Positions 10,257-20,055 of a stretch of DNA of 64,000 bases are shown piece after piece (the stretch's first letter is position 1; every line of letters begins with the position of its first letter). The stretch is from positions 6,899,501 to 6,963,500 of the forward strand of contig JAFEKX020000001.1 of NCBI GenBank assembly GCA_016893485.2, written 5' to 3'. The position numbers and the translations under genes were made by a program. The DNA is from Streptomyces sp. P3 (GTDB lineage Bacteria; Actinomycetota; Actinomycetes; Streptomycetales; Streptomycetaceae). The notes below the pieces were generated by a model. The model ran no database searches. It was not told the DNA's origin and saw only the letters and a list, made by a program, of their open reading frames with translations.

Positions 10257-11082
10257 GGCTCGACGTCGTCACGATCTTCCCCGAGTACCTCGACCCGCTG
10301 AACGTCTCCCTCGTCGGCAAGGCGCGCGCGTGGACAGCTGAATGTGCACGTGCATGATCTGCGCTCCTGGACCTACGACCGCCACAACACCGTCGACGAC
10401 ACCCCCTACGGCGGCGGCCCCGGCATGGTCATGAAGACCGAGCCCTGGGGCGAGGCACTCGACACCGTCCTGGCCGACGGCTACGAGACGGGCTCCGGTA
10501 CGCCCGCGCTCGTCGTGCCCACCCCAGCGGACGCCCCTTCACCCAGGAACTCGCCGTCGAGCTCTCCGAGCGGCCCTGGCTGGTCTTCACGCCCGCCCGC
10601 TACGAAGGCATCGACCGGCGCGTGATCGACGAGTACGCGACCCGGATGCCCGTCTACGAGGTGTCCATCGGCGACTACGTCCTCGCCGGCGGTGAGGCGG
10701 CCGTCCTGGTCGTCACGGAGGCCGTGGCCCGGCTGCTGCCCGGTGTCCTGGGCAACGCCGAGTCCCACCGCGACGACTCCTTCGCGCCCGGCGCCATGGC
10801 CAACCTCCTGGAGGGCCGATCTACACCAAGCCGCCCGAGTGGCGCGGCCAGGGAATCCCGGACGTGCTGCTCAGCGGTCACCACGGCAGGATCGCCCGCT
10901 GGCGACGCGACGAGGCGCTGAAGCGCACCGCCGCCCACCGCCCGGACCTGATCGAGCGCTGCGAGCCGAAGACCTTCGACAAGAAGGACCGCGAGATGCT
11001 CTCGGTCCTGGGCTGGTCACCGGACCCCGAGGGCGAGCCCTACGGCCGATTTTGGCGCAGGCCGGAGGGCATGGAAGAATAG
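10253..11082 (+). CDS. trmD: tRNA (guanine-37-N1)-methyltransferase
   Basis: TrmD methylates G37 of tRNAs and so prevents frameshifting. It starts MRLDVVTIFPEYLDP. The trefoil-knot SAM site shows as RYEGIDRRV, SIGDYVLAGGE and LLSGHHGRIARWRR. Three breaks occur: near 10334 a two-base loss in a CG repeat, near 10526 a lost C in a CCCCC run (PTPSGRPFTQEL expected), and near 10818 a lost C (EGPIYTKPPEW expected). Corrected length about 277 aa, normal. Three breaks in an essential gene argue for sequencing error. Translation is coupled to rimM by the ATGA overlap. Confidence 0.93.
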
Positions 11083-11215
11083 GTCGCTGTTGTGCGTCGT
11101 CCGGCGTGCGCCCCTGCCACAGGGGGACATGACGCCCGCCCCGACACGAACAGCATCCTTCTCCACACCTATCTCCCGTCGGTGACCTGTGGCATCGATG
11201 AAGAAAGCAGACGAC

Positions 11216-11566
11216 ATGTCCCACCTGCTCGACATCGTCGACGGCGCCTCGCTGCGCACCGACGTCCCGGCGTTCCGCCCGGGTGACACCGTCAACGTCC
11301 ACGTCCGCGTCATCGAGGGCAACCGCTCCCGTGTGCAGCAGTTCAAGGGCGTAGTCATCCGTCGCCAGGGCGCCGGTGTCCGCGAGACCTTCACGGTCCG
11401 CAAGGTCTCGTTCTCCGTCGGCGTCGAGCGCACCTTCCCGGTGCACACCCCGATCGTCGAGAAGATCGAGCTCGTGACCCGTGGTGACGTCCGTCGCGCG
11501 AAGCTGTACTACCTCCGTGACCTGCGCGGCAAGGCCGCGAAGATCAAGGAGAAGCGCGACAACTGA
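11216..11566 (+). CDS. rplS: 50S ribosomal protein L19
   Basis: L19 lies at the 30S-50S interface. The 116-aa intact frame begins MSHLLDIVDGASLRTDVPAF and continues with the conserved FRPGDTVNVHVRVIEG. I preferred ATG 11216 to the upstream in-frame ATG 11189 because it gives the family length. Last gene of the rpsP operon before the signal peptidase cluster. Confidence 0.96.
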   Translation: MSHLLDIVDGASLRTDVPAFRPGDTVNVHVRVIEGNRSRVQQFKGVVIRRQGAGVRETFTVRKVSFSVGVERTFPVHTPIVEKIELVTRGDVRRAKLYYLRDLRGKAAKIKEKRDN

Positions 11567-11611
11567 GGTCGCGACGGGGTTCTCATCGGGGCCGGATAAC
11601 ATCTGGCTCCG

Positions 11612-12326
11612 ATGGACACCGAAGCACAGCCTACGGAGCGCGACCGCTCCTCCCGCCCTCCCGACTCCGAGGACACCTCGGACCCGGCAGGACCGGAGGG
11701 ACGGTCGCGTTTCGCGTTGGTGTCGCGCGCCGCCGACTGGCTCCCCGGCGGCCGGATCACCCTGACCGTCCTCGTCTGTCTGGTGTTTGTGCTGCTGCTC
11801 AACACCTTCCTGCTGCAGCCGTTCCAGATTCCCAGCGGATCAATGGAGTCCGGATTGAGGATCGGCGACCGCGTTCTCGTAAATAAGTTGGCGTACCGTT
11901 TCGGTGCTCATCCGCGGCGCGGCGACATCGTCGTGTTCGACGGCACCGGCTATTTCGGGGACGCCGACTACATCAAGCGCGTTGTGGGTGTGGGGGGAGA
12001 CCACGTGGTCTGCTGCGACGAGGAGGAGGCTCCAGGTGAACGGGCGGTCGGTCGACGAGACGGCGTTCCTGTACCCCGGGGACACCCCGTCCGGCGTGGC
12101 ATTCGACGTCGTGGTGCCCGACGGCACCCTCTTCGTGCTCGGCGACCATCGCGGCGACTCACGTGACTCCCGGGACCACCTGGGCGACCCGGGCGGAGGC
12201 ATGATTCCTGTTGGTGACGTCATCGGACGAGCCGATTGGATCGTCTGGCCCGCCGGCCACTGGACCCACCTCGTCCGACCCGACGCCTACGCGCGCGTAC
12301 CCGCCGCGGACGGCGCCCATGGGTAA
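11612..12326 (+). CDS. sipW: Type I signal peptidase (first of four)
   Basis: Removes signal peptides from secreted proteins on the outer face of the membrane. One N-terminal membrane segment (residues about 49-66) precedes the catalytic serine in PSGSME, the catalytic lysine in YIKRVVGVGGD and the GDHRGDSRDSR box. Streptomyces lividans has a known cluster sipW-sipX-sipY-sipZ, and the position here matches sipW. The frame shifts near 12030 (+1 or -2) within a GAGGAGGAGG run. Length about 237 aa. Its last codons overlap the start of the next gene (ATG 12319). Confidence 0.88.
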
Positions 12327-13308
12327 CCGCGGCAAACCGCGCGGCGCGACACCGGGCGGCTCCTTCGGGAACGAGAACCTGCTGCCGACCGGCTCCCGGC
12401 GCGCCGGCGCGCCCGCCCCCTCCGGGGAGGCGGCCGCAGCCGGGCCGAGCGGCGCAAGCTCCAGCGCAAGGTCAAGCGGCGCCGACGGCGGTCCGCGGTC
12501 CGGGAGATACCTCTCCTGGTCGGTGTCGCCGTTCTCATAGCCCTCGTCCTGAAGACCTTCCTCCTTCAGGCGTTCGTGATCCCGTCCGGCTCCATGGAGC
12601 AGACGATCCGCATCGGGGACCGGGTCCTGGTCGACAAGTTCACCCCGTGGTTCGGCTCCGAGCCCAAGCGCGGTGACGTCGTCGTCTTCCACGACCCGGG
12701 CGGCTGGCTCGCGGACGAGCAGACCACCAAGAAGAACGACCCCATCGTGGTCAAGCAGGTCAAGGAAGGCCTCCAGTTCATCGGCCTGCTGCCGTCGGAC
12801 AATGAGAAGGACCTCATCAAGCGGGTCATCGGCGTCGGCGGTGACCACGTCAAGTGCTGCGACGCGCAAGGCCGGATGACCGTCAACGGCGTACCGCTCA
12901 CCGAGGGCGACTACCTGTATCCCGGGAACGCACCGTCCGAAACACCGTTCGACATCACCGTCCCCAAGGGCCGGCTGTGGGTGATGGGCGACCACCGGGG
13001 CAACTCGGCGGACTCCCGGGCCCACCAGAACACCAGCTACGGAGGGACGGTCCCGCTCAGCCTGGTGGTGGGACGGGCCAAGGTGATCGCCTGGCCCATG
13101 GGGCACTGGACCAGTCTGAATGAACCTAAAACCTTCGCATCGGTTTCCAACTCCGTGTCGGGGACGACCGCCGGTCCCGAACTGTCGCATAGGGTTGCCC
13201 CGGTCGATCCGAACGGATCGGTCCAACTCCCGAGCCCTGCGGAACTCCCGCTCGTTATGGGAGTGGTGGGCCTGCGCCGAGGATGGGGCAGGCGGCGGCA
13301 CAGAGTAA
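12319..13308 (+). CDS. sipX: Type I signal peptidase (second of four)
   Basis: Same family as its neighbours: membrane segment ALVLKTFLLQAFVIPSGSME with the catalytic Ser, catalytic lysine in LIKRVIGVGGDH, and GDHRGNSADSR. A lost base near 12446 splits the basic N-terminal arm (ERRKLQRKVKRRR) from the start ATG 12319. The 3' end is uncertain: the working frame runs on without a stop into the next gene, but a TAA at 13306-13308 in another frame, followed directly by an AAGGAG ribosome site, is the likely true end after one more indel. About 330 aa. Confidence 0.8.
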
Positions 13309-13325
13309 GGAGTTGGCGTGGGGAT

Positions 13326-14289
13326 GTGGCGGTTGGCGCACGGTCCGGACACGACGGCGAGGAGCACCACGGACGTCCCGTGGAAGCACCCGCCCCGGCC
13401 GCGGACAGCGCCGTGACCTCCGGGAGTGACTCCGGAGCGGACGTGGACGGTACGGCGCCGGGCGACGCGACCCGCACCGAGGAGCAGGGCCCGGGCGACC
13501 AGACCCCAGCCGAGGAAGCCGCGCTCCTTCTGGAAGGAGCTGCCGATCCTGGTCGTCATCGCGCTCGTCCTCGCGCTGCTGATCAAGACGTTCCTGGTGC
13601 AGGCGTTCTCCATCCCCTCGGACTCGATGCAGAACACCCTCCAGCAGGGCGACCGTGTCCTGGTCGACAAGCTCACCCCGTGGTTCGGCTCCAAGCCCGA
13701 GCGCGGCGAGGTCGTCGTCTTCCACGACCCGGACGACTGGCTGGCGGGCGAGCCCGCGGCGAACCCCAACGCCCTGCAGACGGTGCTCAGTTGGATCGGC
13801 CTGATGCCCTCCGCCCAGGAGAAGGACCTCATCAAGCGGGTCATCGGCGTCGGCGGCGACACCGTCTCCTGCAGCGGCACGGGCCCGCTGATGGTCAACG
13901 GCAAGGCGCTGAACGAGCCGTACGTGTACCCCGGCAACACCCCGTGCACCAACGACGACCAGGGCGGCCAGTTCACCGTCAAGGTCCCCAAGGGCGACAT
14001 CTGGGTGATGGGCGACCACCGGCAGAACTCGCGGGACTCGCGCTACAACCAGTCCGACAAGCACCACGGCATGGTCCCGGTGAACGAGGTCGTCGGCCGC
14101 GCGATCGTCAAGGCCTGGCCCATCAACCGCTGGGGCACGCTGCCGATCCCGGACACCTTCGACCAGACGGGCATCAACACCCAGGCCTCCGCCTCCCGCC
14201 TGCTGACGGCCGCCCCGGAGGGACTCGCCCTCATCGGTGTGCTGCCGCTGGTCCTGTGGCGCCGCAAGCGCTCGGGCAAGGACGAGTAA
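13326..14289 (+). CDS. sipY: Type I signal peptidase (third of four)
   Basis: Catalytic serine in IPSDSMQ, lysine in LIKRVIGVGGDT, and GDHRQNSRDSRYNQ box. A second, C-terminal membrane segment (LALIGVLPLVLW) ends in basic residues RRKRSGK. The start is uncertain: GTG 13326 (MAVGARSGHDG) or a codon a few bases upstream after an indel in the GGGG run at 13320-13323. The ribosome site AAGGAG is at 13307-13312. A further shift near 13500 separates the acidic N-terminal arm from KPRSFWKELP. Compare sipY of S. lividans. Confidence 0.82.
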
Positions 14290-14367
14290 AGGGCTTGTAG
14301 AGCTTCTGACCATGGTCCCGGAGGAAGGGCTGACCACCCTCGGTACCGCCGGGTAGGGTGCGGACCC

Positions 14368-15146
14368 ATGGGTGGCGAGAGCGCAACACGTACGGCCCCG
14401 CGTACCGGCGGTGGCACTGGCAAGGGCCCGGTGGGCAGCCGGACCGGACAGAGGCTGTCCGACTGGCCGTCGCGCTGGGCCTTGTGCTGTTCCTCGGCGG
14501 ATTCGGCTGGGGAGCGGTCGTCTACCGGCCGTACACGGTGCCCACCGGCTCGATGACACCGACCATCGCCATGGGCGACCGGGTGCTCGCCCAGCGGATC
14601 GACGGCGGTGAGGTGCGCCGGGGTGACGTCGTCGTCTTCACCGACAAGACCTGGGTGACGAACGCCCCCGTGGTCAAGCGCGTGGTCGCCGTCGGCGGGG
14701 ACACCGTCTCCTGCTGCACGAACGGCAAGCTGGTCGTCAACGGCAAGCAGATCGCCGAGGGGTACCTCAAGGGCGGCGCGGTCGAGGACAAGACCATCCC
14801 CGCGGTGAAGGTCCCCAAGGGCCGCCTGTTCCTCCTCGGTGACGAACGCCAGGGCTCCCTGGACTCCAGCGCCCACCTCACGGACGTCGCCAGCGGCACC
14901 GTCGCGAGCAGCGCCGTGAGCGCCCGCGTGGACGCCGTCGTATGGCCCATGAAGGGCATGCTGGAGCGCCCCACCGGCTTCGAGACCCTCGGCGGCCTGT
15001 CTCACCCCGGCCCGCTGGGCGTGATCCTCGTGATCATCGTCGCGGGCGCGGTCCTCGTCCTCGGTGGCGGCGCCTACGGCCCGATCGCCAAGCTCGCGGC
15101 CGGCCGCCGCGCCCGCACCCGGACGGAGCCCGCCGGTGCCCGCTGA
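14368..15146 (+). CDS. sipZ: Type I signal peptidase (fourth of four)
   Basis: Begins MGGESATRTAPRTGG. One membrane segment (ALGLVLFLGGFGWG) precedes the catalytic PTGSMT serine; the lysine box VVKRVVAVGGDT and the LGDERQGSLDSS box follow, and a second membrane segment lies near the C-terminus (GVILVIIVAGAVLVLGG). A C is missing near 14463 (SDLAVALG expected). Length about 259 aa. A TAGGGT hexamer at 14353-14358 may be the -10 of its own promoter; in S. lividans sipZ starts a separate transcript with the following mutT-like gene, which also follows here with an overlap. Confidence 0.87.
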
Positions 15147-15651
15147 GGCCACCGAGGAGGGCTCCTACGACGACTCGTACACCGGCGGGCTGCGCAGGGT
15201 CGCCCGGGTGATCCTGCTCGACCCGCAGGACCGCATCCTGCTGCTCCACGGGCACGAGCCGGACGACCCGGCCGACGACTGGTGGTTCACGCCGGGCGGC
15301 GGCCTGGAGGGCGACGAGACCCACGAGGAGGCCGCTCTGCGGGAACTCGCGGAGGAGACCGGCATCACCCAGGTCGAACTCGGCCCGGTGCTGTGGACGC
15401 GGACGTGTTCCTTCCCGTTCGCGGGCCGCCGCTGGGACCAGGACGAGTGGTACTACCTGGCCAGGACGGCCGCCACGGCCGACGGAGTGCCCGGCGCCAC
15501 CGCCCTCACCGAGCTGGAGCGGCGCAGCGTCTCCGGAGCACGTTGGTGGACGTGCCGGGAACTGGACCTGGCGCATGAGACGGTGTATCCGACCAGACTC
15601 GCCGAGCTGCTCCGCAGGCTGCTCGACGAAGGTCCCCGGCCGGGCCCGTGA
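15136..15651 (+). CDS. NUDIX hydrolase (MutT-like)
   Basis: A 171-aa intact frame. The NUDIX box is complete: GGGLEGDETHEEAALRELAE followed by ETGI, matching GX5EX7REUXEEXGU. These enzymes hydrolyse nucleoside diphosphates linked to another group; the substrate cannot be deduced. The GTG 15136 start overlaps the end of the preceding signal peptidase gene by 11 bases, consistent with one transcript. Confidence 0.85.
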   Translation: MPAEATEEGSYDDSYTGGLRRVARVILLDPQDRILLLHGHEPDDPADDWWFTPGGGLEGDETHEEAALRELAEETGITQVELGPVLWTRTCSFPFAGRRWDQDEWYYLARTAATADGVPGATALTELERRSVSGARWWTCRELDLAHETVYPTRLAELLRRLLDEGPRPGP

Positions 15652-15730
15652 CCCTGGACACCGAAATCGTCTAGGGGCTGGCGGGACGGGCGCACAATGG
15701 TGGGATCGCACGGGTGAAGGGGAACATGCC

Positions 15731-16039
15731 ATGAGCGCCGAGGACCTCGAAAAGTACGAGACCGAGATGGAGCTGAAGCTCTACCGGGAGTACCGCGATG
15801 TCGTCGGTCTGTTCAAATACGTGATCGAGACCGAACGGCGCTTCTACCTCACCAACGACTATGAGATGCAGGTGCACTCGGTCCAGGGTGAGGTGTTCTT
15901 CGAGGTGTCCATGGCGGACGCCTGGGTGTGGGACATGTATCGACCGGCTCGCTTCGTGAAACAGGTCCGCGTGCTCACGTTCAAGGACGTGAACATCGAG
16001 GAGTTGAACAAGAGCGATCTGGAGCTGCCGGGCGGCTGA
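15731..16039 (+). CDS. DUF2469 family protein
   Basis: A 102-aa intact acidic protein beginning MSAEDLEKYETEMELKLYRE, highly conserved in actinobacteria and of unknown function. ATG 15731 is preceded by a purine-rich GAAGGGGA ribosome site. It stands alone after the NUDIX gene and is followed by a strong hairpin. Confidence 0.85.
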   Translation: MSAEDLEKYETEMELKLYREYRDVVGLFKYVIETERRFYLTNDYEMQVHSVQGEVFFEVSMADAWVWDMYRPARFVKQVRVLTFKDVNIEELNKSDLELPGG

Positions 16040-16099
16040 CGGCGGTGACCCGCCGAGAGACTGTCGCTCGTGCGGGTGACGGAGTTGTCCACAAGCACT

Positions 16100-16134
16100 G
16101 AACGGCCCACCAAGATCCACTTGGTGGGCCGTTC
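16100..16134 (+). terminator. Terminator hairpin after DUF2469 gene
   Basis: A perfect 15-bp stem (16100-16114 with 16120-16134) and a 5-nt loop lie 60 nt after the stop codon. It separates this unit from the yraN-comM-dprA run. Confidence 0.8.
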
Positions 16135-16167
16135 CGCGTGACGGTGGGTGCCGGAGGTGGTGCCGAC

Positions 16168-16529
16168 ATGAACGCACGCAGTGCACTCGGCAGGTTCGGC
16201 GAGACGGTGGCCGCACGACGGCTGGCCGCGGCCGGCATGACGGTCCTGGAGCGCAACTGGCGCTGTGGCAGGACCGGAGAGATCGACATCGTGGCGCGGG
16301 ACGGCGACGTCCTGGTGGTCTGCGAGGTCAAGACCCGGCGGACGGGCGCCTTCGAGCACCCGATGGCCGCCGTCACACCCGAGAAGGCGGAGCGCCTACG
16401 AGGCCTCGCCGAGCGCTGGATCCACGCGCACGGCGGAGCCCCGCCAGGAGGGGTCCGTATCGACCTGGTGGGCGTCGTCGTGCCCCGGCGCGGCAGGGCC
16501 GTGGTCGAGCACGCCCGGGGGTGGTCTGA
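16168..16529 (+). CDS. YraN / UPF0102 family nuclease-like protein
   Basis: About 120 aa, starting MNARSALGRFGETVAARRL. The family's endonuclease-like core is visible as GEIDIVARDGDVLVVCEVKTRR (D..E.K spacing, given in part). The written sequence runs in frame straight into comM. Restoring one G in the GGGGG run near 16518 gives a stop TGA at 16527-16529 and a comM ATG two bases later, so the fusion is probably an artefact. Function unknown; the gene normally neighbours comM/dprA. Confidence 0.8.
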
Positions 16530-16530
16530 G

Positions 16531-18153
16531 ATGGGGTTCGCTCGTACGTGTTCGGTGGCGCTGGTGGGCGTCGAGGGCGTGGTCGTCGAGGTACAGGCCG
16601 ACCTCGAACCGGGTGTCGCCGCGTTCACGCTGGTGGGACTGCCCGACAAGAGCCTGACGGAGAGCAAGGACCGGGTGCGGGCCGCGGTCGTCAACTCGGC
16701 TGCGCCTGGCCGCAGAAGAAACTGACGGTGGGGCTCAGCCCGGCGTCGGTCCCCAAGAGCGGCAGCGGCTTCGACCTGGCGGTGGCCGCGGCGGTGCTGG
16801 GAGCGGCGGAGCGGATCGATCCCCGGGTGCTCGCCGACATCGTGATGATCGGCGAACTCGGCCTGGACGGACGGGTGCGGCCGGTCCGGGGCATCCTGCC
16901 CGCCGTACTGGCCGCAGCGGACTCCGGCTACGAGCAGGTCGTCGTCCCGGAATGCGCCGCCGCCGAGGCGTCCCTCGTGCCCGGGGTGTCCGTCCTGGGC
17001 GTGCGCACCCTGCGGCAGCTGATCGCCGTACTCGCGGACGAACCCGTGCCCGACGAGGACCCGGACGACCTCGGCCGCCCCGACCCGCTGCTCGCCGGGC
17101 TGCGCCTGCCCGGCACGGGCGCGGCCACGGGGATGCACAGCGTGGGCGCGTCCCAGCACGACCCGGGGCACGACCTCGCCGATGTCGTCGGCCAGTTCTC
17201 GGCGCGGACGGCGGTGGAGGTCTCGGCGGCCGGCGGTCACCATCTGTTCCTCGAAGGCCCGCCGGGTGCCGGCAAGACGATGCTCGCGGAGCGGTTGCCC
17301 GCCGTCCTGCCCCGGCTCGGCCGGCAGGAGTCGCTGGAGGTCACGGCGGTCCACTCGGTGGCGGGCCTGCTGCCCCGGGCAAACCCCTGATCGACGTCGC
17401 CCCCTACTGCGCCCCGCACCATTCGGCCACGATGCAGGCCCTCGTCGGGGGCGGACAGGGGATCGCACGGCCCGGAGCGGTGTCGTTGTCTCATCGAGGC
17501 GTGCTTTTTCTGGACGAAACCCCGAGTTCAGCGGCCAGGCCCTGGACGCGCTACGACAGCCGCTGGAGGCCGGGCACGTGGTGATCGCGCGCAGTGCGGG
17601 CGTCGTGCGGTTCCCGGCGAGGTTCCTGATGGTGCTGGCCGCCAACCCGTGTCCGTGCGGCCGTTTCTCGCAGACCGACGACCTGTGCGAATGCGCACCG
17701 ATGTCGATCCGCCGGTACCAGGCCCGGCTCTCCGGGCCACTGCTCGACCGGGTGGACCTGCGGGTGGAGGTGGACCGGGTCACCCGGGACCAGCTCACCG
17801 GGCGGGGTTCGCGGGGTGAGTCCACGGCGACGGTCGCGGACCGGGTGCGGGCGGCCAGGGAGCGGGCGGCGGCACGGTTCGCGGACACGCCCTGGCGCAC
17901 CAACAGCGAGGTGCCCGGCCGCGAACTGCGCAGCCGCTGGCACGCCGAGCGCGGCGCGATGGACGAGGCCGAGCGCAGCCTGGAGCGCGGTGCGCTCACC
18001 GCGCGCGGGCTCGACCGGGTGCTGCGCGTGGCCTGGACGGTCGCGGACCTGGTCGGCCACGACCGCCCCGGCGCGACCGACGTCGCCCTCGCCCTCCAAC
18101 TCCGCACGGGCGTACCGCGGGGCGTGCCGATGGCTATCGGGGCGTTGACGTGA
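16531..18153 (+). CDS. comM: Mg-chelatase-like AAA+ ATPase ComM (YifB)
   Basis: In naturally competent bacteria ComM is a helicase promoting branch migration during recombination; its role in Streptomyces is not known. It begins MGFARTCSVALVGVEG with an N-terminal ChlI-like domain. Walker A is GPPGAGKTM near 17260, then LFLDE (Walker B) and the NPCPCGRF zinc motif typical of the family. Lost bases near 16700 (NSGCAWPQKK expected), 17377 (PPGKPL expected) and 17520 (ETPEFSGQ expected), all in G or C runs, break it. About 541 aa when restored. Its stop overlaps the next start (GTGA). Confidence 0.92.
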
Positions 18154-18631
18154 CCGCGCGGGATGAGTCGGGCGGCGGGTTCCTTGGCGGGGTTGGAGAG
18201 GGCCGGCGTGTGGCTGCGGGTGGTGGGTCGGATGCCGGGTTCCTTGGCGGTGCTGGAGGGATCGGCGTGTGGCCTTGGATGGTGGACCGGAGGCCGGATT
18301 CCTCATCGGCGATGGAAGGGGCCCGCGTCTGGCTGAGGACGATGAGTCGGATGCCGGGTTCGTCGGCGGGGCTGGAGGGCGCTGGCATGCGACCGCTTGC
18401 GATGAGTCCGGCGGCGGATTCGTCGCCGGTCCTGGAGGGGGCCGGCGTGTGGCTGCGGGTGGTGGGTCGGATGCCGGGTTCCTCGACGGTTATGGAGCGG
18501 ACCGGCACGTGACCGCGGACAGTGGACCGGAGGCCGGATTCCTCGTCGGTGATGGAGGGGACCGGCACGTGACCGCGAAAGGCGAGCCCGGCGCGGGCTT
18601 CCCGAGCGTCCTGGAGAGGTCAGGCAGGTGA
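18150..18631 (+). CDS. Gly-rich 20-residue tandem-repeat protein of unknown function
   Basis: About 160 aa made almost wholly of eight 20-residue repeats around the core [DE]xGxGFLGGxGxxRxVAxx, for example GSDAGFLDGYGADRHVTADS and GPEAGFLVGDGGDRHVTAKG. It starts at GTG 18150 overlapping the comM stop (GTGA) and ends at TGA 18629-18631 overlapping the dprA start in the same way. A 59-bp unit near 18256 shifts the frame once and is probably a lost G. No signal peptide or known domain. It is unclear whether it is translated; the double coupling and open frame support it. The opposite strand is also open over part of the region, as expected in GC-rich repeats. Confidence 0.55.
18177..18630 (+). 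repeat. 60-bp tandem repeat, eight units
   Basis: The phase point GGxTTCxT recurs at 18177, 18237, 18296, 18356, 18416, 18476, 18536 and 18596: a 60-bp period with one 59-bp step. Units 1-3 resemble units 5-7 most closely, including an exact run of more than 40 bp between about 18200 and 18439, so there is also a 240-bp higher-order pattern. Confidence 0.9.
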
Positions 18632-19784
18632 CCGCACACGGCGACATGGGCGGTGACTTTCGCGCCCGTGTCTTCCTCGCTCGGGTCGTCGAGCCCGGTG
18701 ACGAGGTCGCCGGGCGGTGGATCCGGGAGTTGGGGGCCGTGGAAGTGGCCCGGCGGCTCAGGCGTGGCGGGCCGCAGCTCACCGGGGTGACCGACAAGCG
18801 GTGGGGTGGGTTGTGTGCGCGGGCCCGGCTGGTCGAGCCGGGGCGGGATCTGGCCGTCGCGGAGGCCGCCGGTGTCCGGTTCGTGTGCCCCGGTGGCGCC
18901 GAGTGGCCCGCCCAGCTCGACGACCTCGGGGACGCGCGGCCCATCGGACTGTGGGTGCGGGCAGCCCAACCTCCGTGTGTGGGCGCTCGAATCCGTCGCG
19001 GTCGTCGGCGCCCGCGCCTGCACCGAGTACGGCGCCCACATGGCGGCCACCCTCGCCGCAGGCCTCGCCGAGCGCGGCTGGGTGGTCGTGTCCGGCGGTG
19101 CCTACGGAGTCGACGGCGCCGCCCATCGCGGCGCCCTCGGCGCGGGCGGGGCCACCGCCGCCGTGCTCGCCTGCGGCGTCGACCGCCCCTACCCGCGCGG
19201 GCACGCCCAGTTGATCGGCAGGATCGCCGAACAGGGCCTGGTGATCGGGAGTTGCCGCCCGGCGAGCATCCGACGCCGAGCAGGTTCATCCTCCGGAACA
19301 GGGTGATCGCGGCGCTCACGCGAGGCACCGTGGTGGTCGAGGCCGCGTACCGGAGCGGTTCACTCGTCACGGCCCGGGCCGCGCAGCGGTTGGGCCGCCA
19401 CACGATAGGAGTGCCCGGGCCGGCCACGAGCGCGCTGTCGGCCGGAGTGCATGAACTCCTGCGCGGAGAAGCCGTGCTGGTCACCGACGCGGCCGAAGTC
19501 GTCGAACTCGTCGGCGGCATGGGCGAACTGGCCCCCGACCGCCGCGGACCGGTGCTCCCGCGCGACCTGTTGGAGCCGGCCGCCCGGCGCGTCCTCGCCG
19601 CACTGCCCGGCAACAGGGCGGCGGAACCGGGGAGATCGCGCGCGGAGCACAGACCACACAGGACGACGCGGTCGCGAGACTGTACGAACTCCGAGCACTT
19701 GGTTACGTCGAACGACACGGCGACGGCTGGAAGTTGACACGCCAGGCGATGATCTCGGTCCGGGACACCGGCGGGCGCCGCTGA
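18628..19784 (+). CDS. dprA: DNA processing protein DprA (Smf)
   Basis: DprA loads RecA on incoming single-stranded DNA in competent species; its role in Streptomyces is unclear. The Rossmann-like core shows VAVVGARACTEYG, VVVSGGAYGVDGAAHRGAL and a PSRFILRNRVIAALTRGTVV stretch. A C-terminal winged-helix part (DDAVARLYELRALGYVERHG) follows. Start GTG 18628 (MTAHGDMGGDF). Shifts: near 18966 (two G lost), 19252 (one G lost, GELPPGEHP expected) and 19636 (GTGEIARGAQ expected). The true stop TGA is at 19782-19784. About 386 aa. Confidence 0.92.
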
Positions 19785-20055
19785 CCGAGCGTGTTCGGCC
19801 GTCCGGGGAACCCCGACACCCTTGGGAATTCCCGCAGTTGGCGCATTCCGATGATCACGCAGAGCAATCGGGGCGACCCGTTCCGGTACCCCGTCGAACG
19901 CGTCCGTGCCCGGTCCATGCCCTGGCCTTCGCACACCGCGACACTCCAGTCACGCTACGCTCACGGGGATTCCGGCGCAGAACGGCAATCACGGCACCAC
20001 TCCGACACCTCACCCAGGCACCCCCACTTCACAGCAGAACGGCACAAGGCGACGA

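Noticed and set aside
10253..11082. trmD as a pseudogene
   Set aside because: All catalytic parts are intact once three small indels are undone, and the gene is essential or nearly so and sits in its normal operon.
12159..14000. A 613-codon minus-strand frame across the signal peptidase genes
   Set aside because: It lies opposite four recognised genes and has only low-complexity, Arg/Gly-rich translation.
16168..16725. In-frame fusion of YraN with ComM
   Set aside because: One G restored in a G5 run gives a normal stop and an ATG two bases later, and many neighbours have the same kind of lost base.
18303..19934. A 543-codon minus-strand frame over the tandem repeat and dprA
   Set aside because: A shadow of dprA and of the repeat; its repeats are the antisense of the 60-bp units, with no start signal or family resemblance.
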